Origin: Rhinopomastus cyanomelas
Taxonomy: Eukaryota; Chordata; Aves; Bucerotiformes; Rhinopomastidae
Reading direction: 5' to 3'
Assembly: GCA_013400115.1 (NCBI GenBank)
Contig: VXBP01004074.1
Coordinates: 186,001 to 250,000, forward strand
DNA: 64,000 nt
This document shows positions 58,293-64,000 of the stretch, one piece after another (the first letter of the stretch is position 1; each line of letters begins with the position of its first letter). The position numbers were made by a program, and so were the translations under genes. Under the pieces are notes generated by a model. The model did not search any database, was not told the origin of the DNA, and saw only the letters and a list, made by a program, of their open reading frames with translations.

Positions 58293-61200
58293 GTTGGGGT
58301 GTGACGGGTGTTAGCTCTGCAGAGGCTGAATGCACTACAGCATCTGTCGAGAAAAGGGCTCTTGCTGATCAGTGAGTTTGTGATGTAAAATTGCTTTCCA
58401 GGCCCCACACGTGCTTTTGGTCAGATTTCCAAGTTGAATAGGTTGGCTGCTACAAAACCAGACGAGCTCTTACAGTGGTGAGATGCTTTTATGGCCATAA
58501 TGTCTTTGGGCTCAAAGCCTGAGGTTTTGCCATCCCCAGCTTGGGCAGATCTGAACTTTTTCATTGACTATCAGATTGCTGGGAGTTGGATGAGAGATAA
58601 TTCTTTGACTTGAGGGGTGCTAGGGGACAGTGCCCACCTCCTTATCCCACTGTGCATTGCCTAGGCCAGCTGTTGCCAGCTTGACGTTATCAGAGAACCC
58701 TGAGGTTAAGTTGCCTTTGGAGAACTTGGCTCCTTGGAGGTCAGGATGGAAAAAGCAGAGCACAATACTACCCACGGAGTCCAGCATAGCTGGTGGGGAT
58801 GGTGCCTTGCTGCAATGGCCAGCTCAGAAAAAAGAGCAGGCGCCTGCAGGGAGGATGAATGCTCTGTGGAGAGCCAAATCCCCTGGTTTTACAAGTGGCT
58901 GTGGCAGGACCTTTGCTAGAGTCATCACTTTCCTGGAGTCTCAAACCTCTCAAAGCTGCCTTCCAGGAAATGCAGCTTCCTCTGTGACCCCAGAGGAGAA
59001 AATAGGTTTTGAAGATGTTAAGAGGCTCAGCAGCTTCAGAGTGAATCTGTGAGAGCTTTGCATCACCTACAAACCCATTTTCCTTAGATCGCTGACTTCT
59101 TTCAGGAGTGTCAGGCTGCTTTGTGGTTAAGCTTTGTTCAGACCTTGCAATGAGAGCTCCAGGTGTCTGGATGTGCTGCTGTGAACTTGGACCAAGAGCT
59201 GTTTGTTCTGGGCTGGGCTGGCAGCGCATACAGGAGCCCTTTGCTGCAGCTTTGTCCCTTGATGGGCCAAACCCATCAAGGGATACAACACAGGGTGTCC
59301 CAGCCAGCACTGGGTTATCTGTTGGCACAGTTGAACAAGGGGTAAGTAGGATTGACTGTAGGCTACAAAGGAAGATACCAAGAGCCTGAGCTGTTTAGGC
59401 TGCTTGAATTATCTGTCAGTCCAGAGCCAGTCTGTGTTTTGTGTTCTGTGAGGGCAGCAGCCCCTCCAGGATCAAGGTGTGTGGCTGGGGGGAGCTGCTC
59501 TTCTCTATGTAACACTCAGTCTCTTCACAGGCAGGGCTGCAGAGAAAAAAGGGAGGAAAAGCAAGATGTGGGTACTGCTGCACTGTCAGGGAAATTGGCT
59601 CTGAACGCAAACAGCTACCCCAGGGAGGCAGGAACACGTCCAAATCCTGGAAACGTAAATCACTTTGCAGCAAGTGCTTATCTGTGAGCCCTGTTGGGGA
59701 GAGCCAGGCTCCTCGTCTAACTCCCAGCTCTGCTGCTGATTTGCAACGAAAAAAGGAGCCTCCAGAAGGTAGCCAGTGAGGCACATTGATGTGAGAAGCC
59801 GAGGGGGTCTGCAAGAGGGCTTGGAGTCCTCGTAGTCTTACATCAGTAGCCACCTCTGCTTCCCACAGCCACCAGCCTCTGGGTCAAGCGAGCTGCTGTA
59901 TTTCTTGCTGCTTCTCTTTGTTGTTTTCCATTTGTTACCGCTGGCTGCCTGTTTTAAGGACATTTTCATGGTCCCTGTAGTGCTGTGGGTGCTGGGTGCC
60001 TGCATGGCTGGGTTTGCAGAATCACCACGGGAATGAGCTGGTGAGTCTCTGCCATGTTTGAGCTGGAAGCTTCAGTCCGAGAGCGTTGTAATCCCTTAAG
60101 CTGCCACACAAGAGAGGGGCTGACCACGCTCGTAGCAGAGATGTGAACACTCCACCTCTTTTCTCCGAGCACTCTACGCATGGACCTGGTTCGGGGATGT
60201 TTCTGCATTTTCTTATCCTAAGCCAGCTTTGTCTTTCTGCTGGTGGGCACGGCTCTGATTCTGGTCTCATTTACGCTACTGTCAACTGGAACTAACCCCT
60301 CTGAAGCCAGAATATGAAAGGAAGCTCCTTGCCACGTTTACATATTCTACTCCTTACAGCATGATCTGTCCTAGTTTCTTTAAGTGCTGAATGCCTTCGC
60401 AGGAATTTCATTACAGAGCAGGAGTTTAGTCAAGTGCATTCTGCTAGGTTTGCTGGAGGTTGCTAAGCATAGTCTATTTTTTCTTCCCGAATCCTTTGTA
60501 CTGCTAAGTGTGTTTGCCCATGCCTCAAAAAAACATAAAATATACAGCGTGTCAGGACATACAGCTTCGTGTCGCTCCTGGGGGAGTAAAAGGCAGGTTG
60601 TTCTTGTAGGGGAAGGGCTTTCAGTACCAGGAAAACTATCTCCAGGGCCTCTTTGGGACGCAAATACGGTCAGTCTGAGGATACTGTGGAGGCTCTCAGA
60701 CTTCTTGCCCAATGGCACAGCAGTCGGTGCTGATAATTGATTTCAATCCATCTGCGAGATGAACACCTGCTGTGCAATATGGCTCCACTAGGACTGCTTC
60801 TCCCTGCATAGCTGGAGAAGAAGCTCCGTCGCTGCCCACGCTGCTGGGGGGGTACCTGCCGAAATCCACGCCGCACCCCAGCGCGCCCTGCGCACCCCTG
60901 TTGCAGCACGTTCTGACCACGTCACCTCAGCACTCGGGCGCTTCTGTGGATTTCCAGTGGGCTTCTTTCTTCTAAGCAAATTTAATTCCATTACTAAATA
61001 ATGCATTTGGCCTCCAACCTGCCTTGTGCTAATCACTCACGTGCTGAATGGGTTTAAAATCTTGTTTGGAAACGCCATGGTGTTTATTGTCTTATTAAAA
61101 GCACCTAATGCGAGCTTTTCTTCTCTTTTCTGTTTTTTTTAAGGACTGAAATTGGTCTCTAGTGAGACCAAAGAGATAACACAATAATTTTTCACTAAAC

Positions 61201-61580
61201 TAATTATCAGAGCAGAAGATTCTAATGCGTTTTGCCAACTGTGTCTCATGTCTCCTCGGTTCGCATGCGGCATGGTCATGGCTCTTCAGCCAGGCTCTAC
61301 GTCTCCAGGAGCAGAAAGCAGAGGCTGAATTAAGCCCGTCCTTTGCTCACTCTTTTGCAGCCATGCTAATGTGTTCAAGCCTGTTCTTACAGGGGTGATT
61401 AAATGCTTTTTAATTCCTCAGAAGGATTTCAGGAACTAAATTTGCTCAGATTTTCTAAGGGTATCTGATTCTGGGGTTCCTGCTTGCAAAGGTCCCAAGC
61501 ACCCACTCTTCAAAAATGGAACTTATTCAGCTCTGGTGGAAATTAAGGTACCCAAAGGGTACCCAAAGTCAACAACCACT
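58293..61580. other. Intergenic, perfect hairpin at 59.26 kb, otherwise nothing recognised
   Basis: No exon or CR1 identified over 3.3 kb. A perfect inverted repeat lies at 59255-59283. A modest CpG patch occurs near 60830-60950, and an AT-rich stretch that could be conserved noncoding sequence at about 60970-61220. Confidence 0.4.
59255..59283. repeat. Perfect 12-bp inverted repeat with 5-nt loop
   Basis: tcccttgatggg, loop ccaaa, then cccatcaaggga. All twelve positions pair. Confidence 0.95.
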
Positions 61581-61648
61581 CTTCTGATGCTGTTTCTGCC
61601 AAGAGATCAGAGCATGAGGCTTAACTGGATAATGAGACAAGATGGAAA
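61581..61648 (+). repeat. 68-bp direct repeat, left copy
   Basis: Begins cttctgatgctgtttctgcc and ends acaagatggaaa; identical over 68 bp to 63019-63086. The seven preceding bases (caaccac) are also shared, with one inserted T here. Confidence 0.97.
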
Positions 61649-63018
61649 CCACACGTGAAAGGTTTCATCAGGCATGGAAATAGGTCTCAGTGCACAAATA
61701 CGTGTGACGCTGACACACATGCAGGCTGAGGCTGGCAGATGTTGCTGAGAATGGCTCCTTGTTTGCAGGGAACTGCAGTATGGAGCAAGGATGGGCTTGA
61801 AAAAGGGATGGAATGCATTAAGTATCTACAGAAGCCCTACCCCTAGATGTGCAAGGCCTGTAGGAAGCCCTGAGTGCTGAGGAAAAAAATCTTCTGTTCT
61901 TGGAAGAAGAAAAAGATTAAGAGTGGAAGAAGAGGGGTGAGGGTTCACCTTGAGCAGACACAGCCTGTGCTTGGCTGGCTCTGCTCGGAGCAGGCTGCGC
62001 TGGGAGATGCCGTCGCAGCTGGGCTAAGGACTGGGCTTTGCCTGTCAGACTGCTGCTCCTCCCCAAAACAAACAAACAAAACACAGTTATCGTTGAGTGG
62101 TACCCAGGCTCGTGTGTAGAACTGGTGCTGGGGAGGAAAGAGAGCAGAGGACACCGGGCTAAAATCATCAATTGGTAACGGAGTTTGTACATTTGTCAAC
62201 AAGACGCTGGGTCTGCAGAGCCGCGCACAAGGAAAATGAGCTGCAGAGAAACAAATGCATCTCCAGCCTTGTCACTGATATTTATTTAACGGCCTGTCAC
62301 AGCCTGAAAATGTGGATCAAAGGTAGGAGAGGCGAGGGAGGAGCAGTTTCAGTCCAAGGCATCCGCTCTGCCTTGCATCAGGGTTCACTTCTGGATCGGG
62401 GTATGTTCTGCCACATCGTGTTACATCAAGCAAGTTGTGAAATGATGGAGCCTAATGCAGAGTGAGTGTTGGGAATGGGAAGCAAAACAACAACCCGTTG
62501 TTTTCTTATTCATTACTCACCATGGGTTTGGGGGTTACCCAGGAACAGACACGCTGTTTTAAGTGAGGCGGGGAGTTCAGATCGTCAGACAGCGCTTGCT
62601 GAGAGAGCTCTGCAAATTGCTTGTGGGATTTGATGTTGTCCTGTCCTGCCTCCAGAACAAATCGTGCTGGTAGGGGTTTGGGGTTTTCCTTTTTTCTGAT
62701 CACTGGAAAAGCCTTCATAAAAGAAGCATTCCCTCTACCTTTAAAAAGAAAAGTAGCTTTCTTTTTATCTTCTTTGTACATTCTCTTTCTCCTCAATTTC
62801 GGACCATTTCACGGGCTGCACTTACCCCGTACTCAGCTGCAGTCGTTGGTCCTGCCCCTCAGCGAGGCTGTGCAGGGTAAGGCTCATTGACTTCTGGTGA
62901 TGGAGGTTGTGGTGTATTGCTTCTCCGCTGGGGATGCTGCTGGAAGGATGCACATTTCTTCTTTGGCTGCCTGAGCAGAGGTGGCTGCTGGCTCCAAAGG
63001 ACCTGCAGAGGCAACCAC
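61649..63018. other. Sequence between the two direct repeats, nothing recognised
   Basis: Unique-looking. A short (AAAC)n run lies near 62066-62083. No gene or CR1 seen. Confidence 0.4.
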
Positions 63019-63086
63019 CTTCTGATGCTGTTTCTGCCAAGAGATCAGAGCATGAGGCTTAACTGGATAATGAGACAAGATGGAAA
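63019..63086 (+). repeat. 68-bp direct repeat, right copy
   Basis: Identical to 61581-61648, offset 1438 bp. Flanking sequence beyond the shared caaccac differs on both sides. Confidence 0.97.
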
Positions 63087-64000
63087 AAGATGGTGGTGGG
63101 AACAACTGTAAAACAAAATGCCAGGTGAAAAATAAACATTGTTCAGCCTTCAAAGAACAAGATGAACTTGTCGTTCAGCTCCTAATGTTCCCATCTTTGC
63201 ATCCGAAAATAATTTGGATGGGGAATGAAACTAAATTCTTGGAGTTCCTCTCAAAAGCTTTAACAGCCAGTGTTCCTCTGCATTCCTGGTCAACCCTGGT
63301 ACCAAGAAGACAAAAGAAACCACAGCAAATAATGCAAACAACTGATTTATGATATTTTTTTATTGTGCTCCATCGAACAAAACCACTTTGTGTACTGAGC
63401 GGCTCCTCACCGTTGTTCCTTAAATTTAGCTCTTCTGCATCCCCTGAAGATGACTGTGCAGGTCTGGGTCTGGCAGTACTGAGCAAGCTTGGTGACTTTC
63501 CACTTCCACTTGCAGTGCTGATGGCAGCACCAGCCACCTTAGCTGCTCGAGCTGTGGTTATTAATCATGTCCTCCAGCTGCAGAACATGTAGCTCCTGGC
63601 CCTGCTCACGTGCAGGAGACATCACCTCCAGGATTAATTGGTATTGATGAACTTGCTTAGCAACCACACATCGCTGGCACTGCTCCCTGGGGATGCACTG
63701 CCTCCTTTTCTTTGGCCAAAAAGACCAACCCTGTGGCAGAGTAATGCTGGGGAACAAAAGAGAAGTGAGAATGGGCTTGTGCCAGCCCCTCCATGGCTAC
63801 CAGAGCACAGTGATGGCAGTGTGGGCTGTCTGGGTAGGCGGCACTGGTGCAGTGGCTTATGCTCAAACTGTGCCTACCCTGTGTCTAGGCAGCTCCAGCA
63901 TCCAGCTGTTGGCTAACCAGAGCCAAGACCTTTGGTTTCAGCAACTGTTTCTCCTGTTTCGTTACGCTGATGGCTCTGGATAGGCGTTGCAGCAGAGGTT
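63087..64000. other. Right edge, nothing recognised
   Basis: Relatively long open frames occur on both strands (for example minus 63537-63175 and plus 63693-63983). None gives a protein family I recognise and no splice-site arrangement supports them. Confidence 0.4.

Noticed and set aside
63175..63983. Longer frames on both strands at the right edge, considered as a retroviral or unknown gene
   Set aside because: I could not match any conserved domain or motif, and frames on opposite strands are equally long, as expected by chance.
39275..64000. Search for CACNG4, the next gene in the human order
   Set aside because: No TARP exon with the TDYWLYS or GLWRVCC-type signature was found on either strand; it probably lies beyond the window or in sequence not resolved here.

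Overview
This window is vertebrate nuclear DNA, most likely from a bird. About twenty interspersed repeats are truncated CR1-type LINEs. Their 3' ends carry the typical 'ttggaCtaGATGATCttt-aggtcccttccaa' block followed by short ATTCTATG-like tails. CR1 dominance with no Alu, B1 or L1 sequence, small introns and low overall repeat load fit birds; a turtle or crocodilian cannot be excluded from sequence alone. No prokaryotic gene, operon, CRISPR array, phage or integrated plasmid is visible, and nothing here looks like a novel defence or metabolic system.

Two protein-coding genes are supported, both on the + strand. Positions 68-7351 hold the last three coding exons of PRKCA (classical protein kinase C alpha): the end of the kinase domain and the complete AGC C-terminal extension, followed by an AT-rich 3' UTR. 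Positions 36211-39274 hold the complete coding region of CACNG5 (TARP gamma-5) in five exons, 275 aa, with all splice junctions in phase. PRKCA followed by CACNG5 on the same strand matches human 17q24, so the window is an ordinary conserved-synteny block. The next gene expected from the human order, CACNG4, was not found.

The roughly 28 kb between the genes holds many CR1 copies, one of them about 2 kb long with reverse-transcriptase remnants. It also has an A-rich low-complexity block (15.07-15.38 kb), a 19/20-bp minisatellite with a 78-bp higher-order period (16.80-17.01 kb), and a CpG-rich block with a strong splice donor at 23.36 kb that may be a distal noncoding first exon of CACNG5. 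An exon-like 112-bp block sits at 31.63 kb, and a TATA box about 160 bp upstream of the CACNG5 start.

From 39.3 kb to 64 kb no coding exon was recognised. This part holds more CR1 fragments, two small CpG-rich clusters (43.8 and 51.1-51.3 kb), a ~370-bp polypyrimidine tract ending in a G run (50.54-50.92 kb), a 39-N assembly gap beside a C run (55233-55271), a perfect 12-bp hairpin (59255-59283) and a perfect 68-bp direct repeat (61581-61648 and 63019-63086). The most notable observations are the altered C-terminal tail of PKC alpha, a composite double CR1 3' end shared by two loci, and the candidate split promoter of CACNG5.
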